A program made the position numbers and the translations under genes. Below, one piece after another: positions 7,610 to 14,490 of a DNA stretch of 14,490 nt (its first letter is position 1; every line of letters begins with the position of its first letter). Below the pieces are notes generated by a model that was given only the letters and a program-made list of their open reading frames with translations, did no database searches and was not told the DNA's origin. Source of the DNA: JAGBWK01 sp964462445 (lineage in GTDB: Bacteria > Bacteroidota > Bacteroidia > Bacteroidales > Muribaculaceae); the NCBI GenBank assembly GCA_964462445.1, contig CAYWXG010000057.1:1-14490 (forward strand), given 5' to 3'.

Positions 7610-7721
7610 CAAGAGTGCTTCGCACGACCATCCGGGATAAGTCGAAGGCTATAAGCCTTCGGTCCATGGGGCTAACGCTGCTCGTACTGGCTGGTGACTG
7701 TAGGGGGGATGTCGAAGGCTA

Positions 7722-7821
7722 NNNNNNNNNNNNNNNNNNNNNNNNNNNNNNNNNNNNNNNNNNNNNNNNNNNNNNNNNNNNNNNNNNNNNNNNNNNNNNN
7801 NNNNNNNNNNNNNNNNNNNNN
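7722..7821. other. Assembly gap of 100 N
   Basis: Exactly 100 ambiguous bases, the usual placeholder for a gap of unknown size. It begins at base 12 of one 70-bp unit and resumes at base 27 of another, so an intact array would need 15 + 70n bases here. One hundred does not fit, so the true number of units is unknown. Confidence 0.97.
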
Positions 7822-7990
7822 TGGGGCTAACGCTGCTCGTACTGGCTGGTGACTGTAGGGGGGATGTCGAAGGCTATAAGCCTTCGCTCCATGGGGCTAA
7901 CGCTGCTCGTACTGGCGAGTGACTATACGGGGGGATGTCGAAGGCTATAAGCCTTCAGTCCATGGGGGCTGGCGCGGTACAGCTGAGGAA

Positions 7991-8030
7991 GATGTGAGAG
8001 AACGATGTGAGGGCCGGGAGACCCTCACCC
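7991..8030. repeat. Hairpin block B, right copy, just past the rluD stop
   Basis: Same block as 7570-7609, here with a perfect 7-bp stem GTGAGGG (8007-8013) / CCCTCAC (8022-8028). It lies 26-65 bases past the rluD stop on the - strand, so it would be in the 3' end of that transcript. There is no U-tract, so a classical terminator is not supported, but an end-stabilising role is possible. Confidence 0.7.
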
Positions 8031-8055
8031 CATATGGTGCTTCGCTCCATTTTGT

Positions 8056-9174
8056 TTAGTCTAAGGAGGTGTTGATTGTGCGCCAGCGAGCTATCATTTG
8101 GGTCATGTCGGAGGGGACTTCGGATGAGAAGAACATTTCTTCGCCGGTGCGTGGGTGAATGAATCCGAGAGTTCGGGCGTGGAGTGCTTGTCGTGGGCAA
8201 ATGGCGAAGCAGTTGTCGACAAATTTTCGATAGTTGGATGTGCGTTGTCCTCGAAGGATTTCATCGCCACCGTAGCGTGCGTCGTTGAGCAATGGGTGTC
8301 CGATGTGCTTCATGTGGACACGAATTTGATGAGTACGACCTGTTTCGAGTACGCATTTGACGACGGAAACGTAGCCGAGTTGTTCGAGGACTTCGTAGTG
8401 GGTGACGGCATGTTTGCCATAATCTCCATATGGGAAAACCGCCATTTGAAGTCGGTCCTTGAGTGAACGTCCGATGTTGCCTTCGATGCGTCCATTGGCA
8501 TGGTTGGGAATCCCCCACACGACGGCAACGTATTCGCGTTTAGTGGTTTTGTTGAAGAATTGTTTGCCAAGAGATGTTTTGGCATCGGGGGTTTTGGCAA
8601 TGACGAGTAGTCCGGAGGTGTCTTTGTCGATACGGTGAACCAGTCCCATTCGGGGGTCGGCTACATCGAAGTCGGGGTTATCGCGGAAATGCCAAGCGAG
8701 AGCGTTGACGAGAGTGCCATGGTAATTACCATGTCCGGGGTGAACGACGAGTCCGGGTTGCTTGTTAACGACAAGGAGGTCGTCGTCCTCATAAACGATG
8801 TCGATAGGGATATCCTCGGCAATGATTTCACACTCATAGCGAGGACGGTCCATGACAATAGAAACGACATCGAGAGGTTTTACGCGATAGTTGGATTTTA
8901 CGGGGTTGCCGTTGACGAGGATACATCCGGCTTGAGCTGCTTGTTGAATGCGGTTGCGCGAAGATTTCTGCATACGTTCGACAAGGAATTTGTCGACACG
9001 CAGTAGGGCTTGTCCTTTATCGGCAACGAAGCGGAAATGTTCGTAACGCGCACCGGAGTCGTCGGCATCGTCGAGTTCATTTCCGTCGATGTCGTCGGTG
9101 TCAATAGGAGCGGATTCTAAATCCTCAATGTTGTGGTTGAAATCATCGTTGGCACCGGGGTTGGCATCGAGCAT
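8056..9174 (-). CDS. rluD: RluA/RluD-family 23S rRNA pseudouridine synthase
   Basis: Converts specific uridines of large-subunit rRNA to pseudouridine; RluD assignment rests on family resemblance and the S4 domain. From the ATG at 9174 (372 residues) an acidic, low-complexity N-terminal extension of ~45 residues is followed by an S4 RNA-binding domain (about 58-103, LRVDKFLVERM...ILVNG). The catalytic domain carries GLVHRIDKDTSGLLV with catalytic Asp183, then TGRTHQIRVHMKHIGHPLLND. The frame is open to ATGs at 9231 and 9189. I chose 9174 because AAGGA lies 7 bases upstream and it begins 4 bases after the upstream gene's stop; the start is uncertain. It is co-transcribed with the PASTA gene. 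Its 3' end abuts the palindromic repeat array with only ~25 bases between. Confidence 0.93.
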   Translation of the reverse strand: MLDANPGANDDFNHNIEDLESAPIDTDDIDGNELDDADDSGARYEHFRFVADKGQALLRVDKFLVERMQKSSRNRIQQAAQAGCILVNGNPVKSNYRVKPLDVVSIVMDRPRYECEIIAEDIPIDIVYEDDDLLVVNKQPGLVVHPGHGNYHGTLVNALAWHFRDNPDFDVADPRMGLVHRIDKDTSGLLVIAKTPDAKTSLGKQFFNKTTKREYVAVVWGIPNHANGRIEGNIGRSLKDRLQMAVFPYGDYGKHAVTHYEVLEQLGYVSVVKCVLETGRTHQIRVHMKHIGHPLLNDARYGGDEILRGQRTSNYRKFVDNCFAICPRQALHARTLGFIHPRTGEEMFFSSEVPSDMTQMIARWRTINTSLD

Positions 9175-9178
9175 ATTG

Positions 9179-9829
9179 TTATCCTTCATATTGCGCGTCG
9201 TCTTCAAACATCGATTCGATAAATTGAGCATCGGCGTCTTCGGGGTTAATGCTATCGTAGGGGTCCTCTTCGTGCATTAAGACGGCAACTTTAATTACGA
9301 TTCGCGCCGTGATGGGGAGTTCCATTCCCGGGCGTAGTTCCAGACCATTATAGGTAGCCCCGAGGACGAGATCGTGCTGATCGGAAGGGACTTCGAGGAC
9401 TTCAACATGTTGGAAACCGCGAGATTTGAAATTAGAAATCGCCGTAGTAGAAGACCCGTCGATAAAGTCGGGCACTTTAGCTTTTTTAGTTGAGTAGCAA
9501 GCATAAAGGAGATAGGCTTTGCCACCACGCTTAACCATAGAATTTACGGGCGGAGTCTGGCTTATAACAGTGCCCGGGGCGACTTCGTTGTTGAAGATAG
9601 AATCGAGGGTCACTTCAAATTGTGCGTCGTGGAGAATTTTGCCGGCATTATCGACATTTAAGCCACATACTTGAGGCATAGTAACTTCGTCGCCATGACG
9701 AGTCCAATAGTTAAGGAATAAACTCACAAACCAACCGAGAATGACTGTGGCCAAAATTATAGCCACGAAGTTCATAAATACGGGGTGTTTATGCCAAAAA
9801 CGCACTATATTGAATTTCTTTTTAGCCAT
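9179..9829 (-). CDS. Membrane-anchored PASTA-domain protein
   Basis: A 216-residue protein with a basic cytoplasmic N terminus, one membrane helix at about 20-40 (FVAIILATVILGWFVSLFL) and two extracytoplasmic PASTA domains (about 48-112, TMPQVCGL...PPVNSMVKRGG; and 115-183, KVPDFIDGS...LRPGMELP). PASTA domains bind peptidoglycan fragments or beta-lactams in penicillin-binding proteins and Ser/Thr kinases. Here no kinase or transpeptidase domain is attached, so the protein is probably a structural or sensory partner in the cell wall. The acidic tail (EEDPYDSINPEDADAQF) is odd for its predicted location. It is the first gene of an operon with rluD; that pairing recurs in Bacteroidetes. A well-matched promoter lies ~135 bases upstream. 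Confidence 0.9.
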   Translation of the reverse strand: MAKKKFNIVRFWHKHPVFMNFVAIILATVILGWFVSLFLNYWTRHGDEVTMPQVCGLNVDNAGKILHDAQFEVTLDSIFNNEVAPGTVISQTPPVNSMVKRGGKAYLLYACYSTKKAKVPDFIDGSSTTAISNFKSRGFQHVEVLEVPSDQHDLVLGATYNGLELRPGMELPITARIVIKVAVLMHEEDPYDSINPEDADAQFIESMFEDDAQYEG

Positions 9830-10155
9830 AGTTGCAATAAATAAAATTACAAGATATAATTATAATCTCAATGGCGCAATTAAAGTATTGTCAGAGAGCA
9901 AATAAATTATATCAACGTGGATAAGTGGTAAAACCTTATTGTATGTATTTATTTTATTTTCTACAAAAATACAATTTTTTCAAATTTAAAACGCAAAATG
10001 AGAATGTAATTGTGAGATTTGTGGTAATTTTTATGAAACTTTTAATTGTGAATGTAATAATTTAGCGCATTTTATGAATTCGGGCAATGTAATTTTGCAC
10101 AAAAAAGAGGAGATTGACATTTTGGATGAATTAAACATGACGGGGATTAATACTA
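9830..10155. other. AT-rich intergenic region between PASTA and MFS genes
   Basis: Apart from the promoter at 9964-9997, I see no gene, RNA or strong hairpin in these 326 bases. The MFS gene ends at 10156 with no visible intrinsic terminator. A 43-codon + strand frame (10074-10205) runs antisense into the MFS 3' end but has no recognisable features. Confidence 0.6.
9964..9997 (-). promoter_or_regulatory. Promoter for the PASTA-rluD operon
   Basis: On the - strand TTTG (9997-9994) is followed after 22 bases by TATTTTTG (9971-9964), a perfect TAnnTTTG. The predicted 5' untranslated region is about 125-130 bases. Confidence 0.55.
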
Positions 10156-11322
10156 TTAACGCTTCAATAAACGGCAAAGGGGGATTATTAGAGCCAAGCA
10201 TGTAATCGCACTGAATAATATAACCGACGAAGTGCATATCATCATGTCGCCCATTGACACGAGAGGGCTTGCCAGTCCCCCGGCAAAGAAAGAAGAAGCC
10301 CCAAAGACAGCACTTGCCGCGCCGGCGTTATGTCGTTCGCTATCAAGGGCAATAGCAGTAGCAACAGGTTGAAGCAAACCGAAACTAATAAATAGATAGG
10401 AGTAGCAAGTCATCAATAAGAAAAGTGGCATGTTGAATATGTGGCAAAAAGCGACGAGGATAGCTCCGATGAGGAAATTGGCACTTGCGCAAATGAGGTT
10501 GAATTCCTGACGCTTGAAGATTGCACATAATGCAGAGCCAATGCCAATCATCAATGCATTAATCCCAAAACAGATACTGAATGCGATTGGGGATAGGTTG
10601 TAGAAATCTTGGAAAATATATGGAGATGCAGCGATGTAGGCAAATAGTCCAAAACAAGATGCAGTAGAAGCAAGAGTAGCTAAAGCGAATCTACGATTAC
10701 GGAACACTTTGAAGAGGTTAGCGTAGACGTGCCACACATTTTTTTGAGAACGACGGGGTGGCGGCAAAGTTTCACGTAATCTCAATGAGCATAACATAAG
10801 AATTATTCCTAAAACGATTAGCAATAAAAATACGCCCTGCCAAGATGCGAAATTAGCGATAGAGCCTCCGATAATAGGAGCAGTCACGGGAGCTATGCCA
10901 TTGATCGCCGCTAAAATAGCCATGAATTTAGCGAGGTCTTTGCCGGTGAACATATCGGTAGAAATACTTTTAGCAAGGACTACCCCACCCGCTCCGGCAA
11001 ATCCTTGCAGAAGCCGCATCAGGTTGAATATAAAAATGTTAGGCGCCGTCACACAAAGCAGAGATGAAATTGCGAATAGCGCCATTGACGCCACTAATAA
11101 GTTTTTTCTACCATATTTATCGCTAATAGGACCAATAAAAATTTGCCCAACAGCTAATCCAATCATACCTGCGGTGATGCTCATCGCCATAACAGATGGG
11201 GAGGTGTTGAAATAGCCTTGCATCTCGGGAATAGAGGGGAGATAGAAATCGGTAATGAAGGGTCCGAACGCAGTAAGCATTCCGAGAGTAACAGGGAGGA
11301 AAAAACCAATTTTTTGTTTCAT
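10156..11322 (-). CDS. MFS drug efflux transporter, Bcr/CflA type
   Basis: Predicted inner-membrane proton-coupled exporter of 388 residues with about 12 hydrophobic segments, the usual length for the family. Near the first helix DFYLPSIPEM (25-34) matches the D-x-YLP signature of the Bcr/CflA group. Motif A is GPISDKYGRKNLL (64-76), the motif B-like RLLQGFAGAGG is at 103-113, and NGIAPVTAPIIGG (141-153) matches the antiporter motif C region. The substrate cannot be read from sequence; relatives export bicyclomycin, chloramphenicol or sulfonamides, so an efflux role is inferred from family only. It is a single-gene transcript, divergent from guaB, with a candidate promoter ~90 bases upstream. 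No local transcription regulator is present. Confidence 0.9.
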   Translation of the reverse strand: MKQKIGFFLPVTLGMLTAFGPFITDFYLPSIPEMQGYFNTSPSVMAMSITAGMIGLAVGQIFIGPISDKYGRKNLLVASMALFAISSLLCVTAPNIFIFNLMRLLQGFAGAGGVVLAKSISTDMFTGKDLAKFMAILAAINGIAPVTAPIIGGSIANFASWQGVFLLLIVLGIILMLCSLRLRETLPPPRRSQKNVWHVYANLFKVFRNRRFALATLASTASCFGLFAYIAASPYIFQDFYNLSPIAFSICFGINALMIGIGSALCAIFKRQEFNLICASANFLIGAILVAFCHIFNMPLFLLMTCYSYLFISFGLLQPVATAIALDSERHNAGAASAVFGASSFFAGGLASPLVSMGDMMICTSSVILFSAITCLALIIPLCRLLKR

Positions 11323-11408
11323 AAATTACTCGTTATATATGCCGATTAAACAGGCAACCGGATAAATATGTCGGAAATTAGGAGCTAATATATCGTTAAA
11401 AAATTGGT

Positions 11409-11416
11409 CAAAGGTA
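11409..11416 (-). promoter_or_regulatory. -7 promoter element for the MFS gene
   Basis: TACCTTTG on the - strand (11416-11409) is a perfect TAnnTTTG about 87 bases from the MFS start codon. The expected -33 position holds only a T-run rather than TTG, so this promoter may be weaker than the one for guaB. Confidence 0.45.
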
Positions 11417-11466
11417 CAAAATTTAAAAATGTTGGTAAAAAAAATGATTTTAATATGGTTATAGCG

Positions 11467-11497
11467 TTGGAAAATTTTGGAAAAACCGTTAACTTTG
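11467..11497 (+). promoter_or_regulatory. guaB promoter
   Basis: TTG (11467-11469), 20 bases, then TAACTTTG (11490-11497), a perfect match to the Bacteroidetes primary sigma factor consensus. Transcription should start a few bases later, leaving a leader of ~25 bases with AAAGGA (11513-11518) 7 bases before the ATG. Confidence 0.7.
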
Positions 11498-11525
11498 CAT
11501 GCAATAAATTTTAAAGGAATTTTAT

Positions 11526-13004
11526 ATGTCATTTATTGCAGACCGAGTAAAAATGGATGGACTTACCTTTGATGATGTCCTACTAATTCCGGCTTATTCG
11601 GAGGTGTTACCTCGCGAAGTCGATTTGACCACAAAGTTTTCCCGCAACATTACCTTGAACGTCCCGTTAGTGTCGGCCGCAATGGATACCGTCACAGAAG
11701 CCCCCTTGGCAATAGCCATAGCACGCGAAGGAGGAATCGGTGTAATCCATAAGAACATGCCGATAGAGGAGCAAGCACGCCAAGTGCATGCAGTGAAACG
11801 AGCTGAAAATGGTATGATTTACGACCCGGTAACCATCAAGCGCGGCTCGACAGTGCGCGATGCCCTCCGCATGATGGAAGAATATCATATCGGTGGTATA
11901 CCGGTAGTGGACGATAATGGGAAATTAGTCGGTATCGTCACCAACCGCGACTTGCGTTTTGAAGCCAATCTCAATCGCGCGATAGATGAAGTAATGACCT
12001 CAGAAGGGTTAGTAACCACAACCCAAACTACCGATTTGGAGAAGGCAGCTCGCATATTGCAAGAACACAAAATCGAAAAGCTTCCGGTGGTAGACAACGA
12101 AGGACATCTCATCGGACTTGTAACCTACAAAGATATCACCAAAGCAAAAGACAAACCCTTTGCGGCAAAAGATTCATTGGGACGCCTCCGAGTAGCTGCC
12201 GGAGTAGGTGTAACCGGAGACTCAATGGAGCGCGTTGACGCATTAGTTGCCGCTGGAGTAGATGCAATCGTTATCGACACTGCACATGGGCACACACGTG
12301 GAGTAATCGGTGTATTGAAAGCAGTAAAGGCAAAATATCCCGAAATTGATGTAGTGGTAGGAAATATTGCAACCGGTGATGCCGCTCGTTTTCTTGTAGA
12401 AAATGGAGCCGACGGCGTTAAGGTTGGTATCGGTCCGGGGTCAATTTGTACGACCCGCGTTATTGCCGGAGTCGGCGTACCTCAACTTTCTGCAGTCTAC
12501 GATGTAGCGAAAGCGTTGGAAGGCACCGGAGTACCTTTGATTGCAGATGGTGGTATTCGCTATTCGGGAGATATCGTAAAAGCATTGGCCGCCGGAGCGT
12601 ATTCAGTGATGCTCGGAGGTATGCTTGCCGGAGTTGAAGAATCGCCCGGAGATACTATAATCTACAACGGAAGAAAATATAAGACCTATCGTGGCATGGG
12701 TTCACTTGAAGCAATGGAAAAAGGATCAAAAGACCGTTATTTCCAAGGGAATGAGACCGATGCTAAGAAACTCGTTCCGGAAGGAATTGCAGCTCGAGTG
12801 CCGTTTAAGGGTTCACTTTATGAGGTAACCTACCAGATGCTTGGCGGTCTGCGTGCCGGTATGGGATATTGTGGAGCAAGCAATATCGAGAAACTCCATA
12901 GCGCACAATTCACACGCATCACAAACGCAGGCGTTGCAGAAAGTCACCCACATGATGTTGCAATTACTGCAGAAGCACCGAATTATAGTGCGTCACATCA
13001 ATAA
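11526..13004 (+). CDS. guaB: Inosine-5'-monophosphate dehydrogenase
   Basis: Oxidises IMP to XMP with NAD+, the committed step of guanine nucleotide synthesis in the cytoplasm. The 492-residue length is typical. The TIM barrel begins with DGLTFDDVLLIPAYSEVLP (11-29) and is interrupted by two CBS motifs (about 100-205) that bind regulatory purine nucleotides. The active-site loop is GIGPGSICTTR with catalytic Cys308, phosphate-binding DGGIRYSGD lies at 341-349, and the mobile flap carries YRGMGSLEAM (388-397). All key residues are present. A strong promoter, good RBS, short leader and downstream terminator indicate a monocistronic, well-expressed gene. The following secreted isomerase gene is a common neighbour in Bacteroidales. 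Confidence 0.98.
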   Translation: MSFIADRVKMDGLTFDDVLLIPAYSEVLPREVDLTTKFSRNITLNVPLVSAAMDTVTEAPLAIAIAREGGIGVIHKNMPIEEQARQVHAVKRAENGMIYDPVTIKRGSTVRDALRMMEEYHIGGIPVVDDNGKLVGIVTNRDLRFEANLNRAIDEVMTSEGLVTTTQTTDLEKAARILQEHKIEKLPVVDNEGHLIGLVTYKDITKAKDKPFAAKDSLGRLRVAAGVGVTGDSMERVDALVAAGVDAIVIDTAHGHTRGVIGVLKAVKAKYPEIDVVVGNIATGDAARFLVENGADGVKVGIGPGSICTTRVIAGVGVPQLSAVYDVAKALEGTGVPLIADGGIRYSGDIVKALAAGAYSVMLGGMLAGVEESPGDTIIYNGRKYKTYRGMGSLEAMEKGSKDRYFQGNETDAKKLVPEGIAARVPFKGSLYEVTYQMLGGLRAGMGYCGASNIEKLHSAQFTRITNAGVAESHPHDVAITAEAPNYSASHQ

Positions 13005-13018
13005 TTTGTAAAATATTC

Positions 13019-13034
13019 AATTGCGTTAGCAATT
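13019..13034 (+). other. Short hairpin after guaB
   Basis: AATTGC-GTTA-GCAATT, a 6-bp stem with 4-base loop, 15 bases past the guaB stop and just ahead of the main terminator. It has no T-run of its own. Confidence 0.4.
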
Positions 13035-13049
13035 CAATAAAAGGAAAGG

Positions 13050-13093
13050 ATTGATGCTGTATGATTTTGAGAGTTGTGCAGCATCAATTTTTT
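13050..13093 (+). terminator. Intrinsic terminator of guaB
   Basis: Perfect 10-bp stem ATTGATGCTG (13050-13059) / CAGCATCAAT (13079-13088) with a 19-base loop, running directly into six T. Good evidence that the downstream isomerase gene has its own promoter somewhere in 13094-13226, although no clean TAnnTTTG was found there. Confidence 0.85.
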
Positions 13094-13226
13094 AAAACTA
13101 AAGCCAATATCTTGAAAATACCTAACACCATTTATACAAAAATTATATAATAAACCAGGAATTGTTGCGTTATATATAGTATAATCACAAAGTAACACGA
13201 AAAATAACCGTAATCTAAAAACAATA

Positions 13227-14490
13227 ATGAAAAAATTACTTTTGTCGCTGACAATTGCAGCATTTGGAGGAATGTGTTTGATGGCCGCGCCAAAAGACAC
13301 CGACCCGGTGCTAATGACAGTCAACAAAAAGCCTGTTAAGCTTAGTGAATTTGAATATCTATATCAAAAGAACAATGCGCAACAGCTTGCCACACAGCCA
13401 ATAGATGAATATTTGGATTTGTTTGTGATGTACAAGCTAAAAGTAGCAGATGCCGAAGCTGCGAATATAGCAGACAGCGAATCATTTAAGAAGGAATTTG
13501 ACGGATATAAGCGTGATTTGTCGGAGCCGTATATATTCGACAAATCAGGACGCGACAGCCTTGTACGAGAGATTTACGATCGCATGAAAACAGATATCGA
13601 CGTTAGTCATATCATGATAAGCGTACCCAAAGGATTGAATGCCAAGAAATTTCAAAAGGCAAAACTTGACAGCATCCGAACAGAAATCATTTCAGGAAGA
13701 GCAGATTTTGCCACCGAAGCAGATAAGCACTCAATAGATCCCGCAGTTAGAGCAAATCACGGACATATGGGATATATTTCAGCCGGCATGTTCCCGTATA
13801 CGTTTGAAGATGCAGCTTATAGCACACCGGTAGGTGAAATATCTCCTGTAATCGAAACACCATTCGGCTATCATATAGTAAAGGTCAATGGCACACGCGA
13901 AGCCTTGGGTCAAGTAAAGGTGCAACACATTCTCAAGCTAACCCAACGACTTGATGAAGTAGGTCAAGCAGCCAAGAAAGCAGAAATAGATTCAATCTAT
14001 AAGTTATTAGTAGCAGGAGGTAATTTCGACGAAATCGCGAAAGCGGAGAGCGAAGATCCGGGGTCGGCACGTGAAGGAGGTCTCATCGATTGGTTCTCAC
14101 CCGGACAAATGGTACCGGAATTCGAAGAGGTGTCATTTAAGCTTGCCAACGGGGAGATTTCGGAACCATTTGCAACAGCATACGGATATCACATTGTGAA
14201 ACGATTGGATTGGAAATCAATTGATCCATACGAAGTAATCGCACCGCGTATTAACAGAATGCTTGATCGCGACGAGCGTCAGTATATCCCCGTACGCGCA
14301 AAAACGAGAGAACTTCGCGGCAAATATAGCACCACTGTCAATCAAGCAATCGTTGATGACGTATGTCAGGCAATTACAAACCATAAACGAATGGATTCAA
14401 CACTCGTGGCACAATTACTTTTAGATGAGCGAGTGATTATCACACTTAATGGCGGAGTGAAAGAAGTAACTGTAGGCAAAATCTTTTCAG
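13227..14490 (+). CDS. Periplasmic PpiC/SurA-like peptidyl-prolyl isomerase (3' truncated by window)
   Basis: The frame is open from the ATG at 13227 to the window end (421 residues seen). It begins with a signal peptide (MKKLLLSLTIAAFGGMCLMA), so the product should be secreted to the periplasm. An N-terminal chaperone-like helical part (about 25-120) is followed by two parvulin-type rotamase domains. The first (about 125-222) runs from DVSHIMISVPKG to GYHIVKVNG, and the second (about 232-328) from VQHILKL to GYHIVKRLDW. The paired PpiC layout matches SurA, which folds outer-membrane proteins. Unlike E. coli SurA, a further helical segment follows the second rotamase domain. Start choice: in-frame TAA upstream, AT-rich leader with no Shine-Dalgarno site, typical here. 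The true C terminus is unknown. Confidence 0.92.
   Translation, partial: MKKLLLSLTIAAFGGMCLMAAPKDTDPVLMTVNKKPVKLSEFEYLYQKNNAQQLATQPIDEYLDLFVMYKLKVADAEAANIADSESFKKEFDGYKRDLSEPYIFDKSGRDSLVREIYDRMKTDIDVSHIMISVPKGLNAKKFQKAKLDSIRTEIISGRADFATEADKHSIDPAVRANHGHMGYISAGMFPYTFEDAAYSTPVGEISPVIETPFGYHIVKVNGTREALGQVKVQHILKLTQRLDEVGQAAKKAEIDSIYKLLVAGGNFDEIAKAESEDPGSAREGGLIDWFSPGQMVPEFEEVSFKLANGEISEPFATAYGYHIVKRLDWKSIDPYEVIAPRINRMLDRDERQYIPVRAKTRELRGKYSTTVNQAIVDDVCQAITNHKRMDSTLVAQLLLDERVIITLNGGVKEVTVGKIFS

Larger units (their letters stand above)
7521..8030. repeat. Tandem array of ~70-bp palindromic units with flanking hairpin repeats
   Basis: Unit A is ~70 bp: the hairpin CGAAGGCT-ATA-AGCCTTCG, then CTCCATGGGGCTAACGCTGC, then TCGTACTGGCTGGTGACTG and a G-run. 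Copies: truncated at 7521-7559, full at 7641-7710, partial 7711-7721 up to the gap, partial 7822-7865 after the gap, 71 bp at 7866-7936, and diverging at 7937-7965. A second block B brackets the array at 7570-7609 and 7991-8030. A third short block (GTGCTTCGCACGACCATCCG) lies at 7613-7632. The units abut with no unique spacers. Unit length is not a multiple of three and one frame contains TGA, so no repeat protein is encoded. Function unknown; the REP-like hairpins sit at the 3' side of rluD. Confidence 0.88.

Noticed and set aside
2561..7706. Composite transposon or integrative element carrying the RM genes
   Set aside because: Direct repeats are present but there is no transposase, integrase, tRNA attachment site or target duplication, so this is recorded only as a recombination hypothesis.
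7489..7830. Open frame of 113 codons over the repeat array
   Set aside because: It runs through the N gap and consists of translated palindromic repeat. The 70-bp unit shifts frame each time and one frame has a TGA, so it is not a protein gene.
7521..8030. CRISPR array
   Set aside because: Units are ~70 bp and abut directly with no unique spacers, and no cas genes are present.
8155..9006. Several + strand open frames opposite rluD
   Set aside because: They are antisense shadows created by the GC-rich codon pattern of rluD and have no recognisable domains.
10074..10205. 43-codon + strand frame antisense to the MFS 3' end
   Set aside because: No RBS, no recognisable motif, and it overlaps the end of a real gene on the other strand.
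13034..13327. 97-codon - strand frame between guaB and the isomerase gene
   Set aside because: It crosses the guaB terminator and the start of the isomerase gene and has no family features.

Overview
The window looks like a chromosomal scaffold from a member of the Bacteroidales, possibly a gut Muribaculaceae-type organism. This is an inference. It rests on perfect or near-perfect Bacteroidetes promoter elements (TTTG or TTG, about 20-22 bases, then TAnnTTTG) ahead of several genes, on AT-rich leaders with few Shine-Dalgarno sites, and on the gene content: an IMP dehydrogenase followed by a secreted PpiC-type isomerase, and a membrane PASTA protein paired with an RluD-type pseudouridine synthase. 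A run of exactly 100 N at 7722-7821 shows that this is a scaffold, and the gap lies inside a tandem repeat.

Layout. 159-2464 (+) is an AT-rich accessory operon of three unrecognised membrane proteins. The first has a degenerate J-domain, one membrane helix and an extracytoplasmic domain. The second is a tiny two-helix protein. The third has three helices and an apparently duplicated soluble domain. 2561-2650 is one copy of a composite palindromic repeat, fused directly to the last ~57 codons of a ClC-type chloride channel gene whose 5' part is absent. A 16-bp perfect inverted repeat then separates this remnant from a convergent two-gene Type III restriction-modification operon, mod-res (7067 to 2896, - strand), whose genes overlap by ATGA.

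7068-8055 has no protein gene but is dense in structure. Directly upstream of mod lies a ~220-nt potential RNA on the - strand, with its own candidate promoter, three collinear long-range stems, a competing 83-nt hairpin and a U-tract. It could be a free ncRNA (6S-like in outline) or a leader that controls mod-res. Beyond it is an inverted repeat, then an array of ~70-bp tandem palindromic units bracketed by a second hairpin repeat and broken by the assembly gap.

8056-14490 looks like core genome: the operon PASTA protein-RluD (-), a Bcr/CflA-type MFS efflux protein (-), a divergent guaB (+) with a strong promoter and a clear terminator, and a 3'-truncated periplasmic SurA/PpiC-like isomerase (+).

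Most notable are the switch-like RNA structure next to the Type III RM operon and the mosaic repeat family. The repeat marks both the broken chloride channel gene and the far side of the RM module, which suggests a rearrangement or gene-exchange hotspot, although assembly error at the repeats cannot be excluded.
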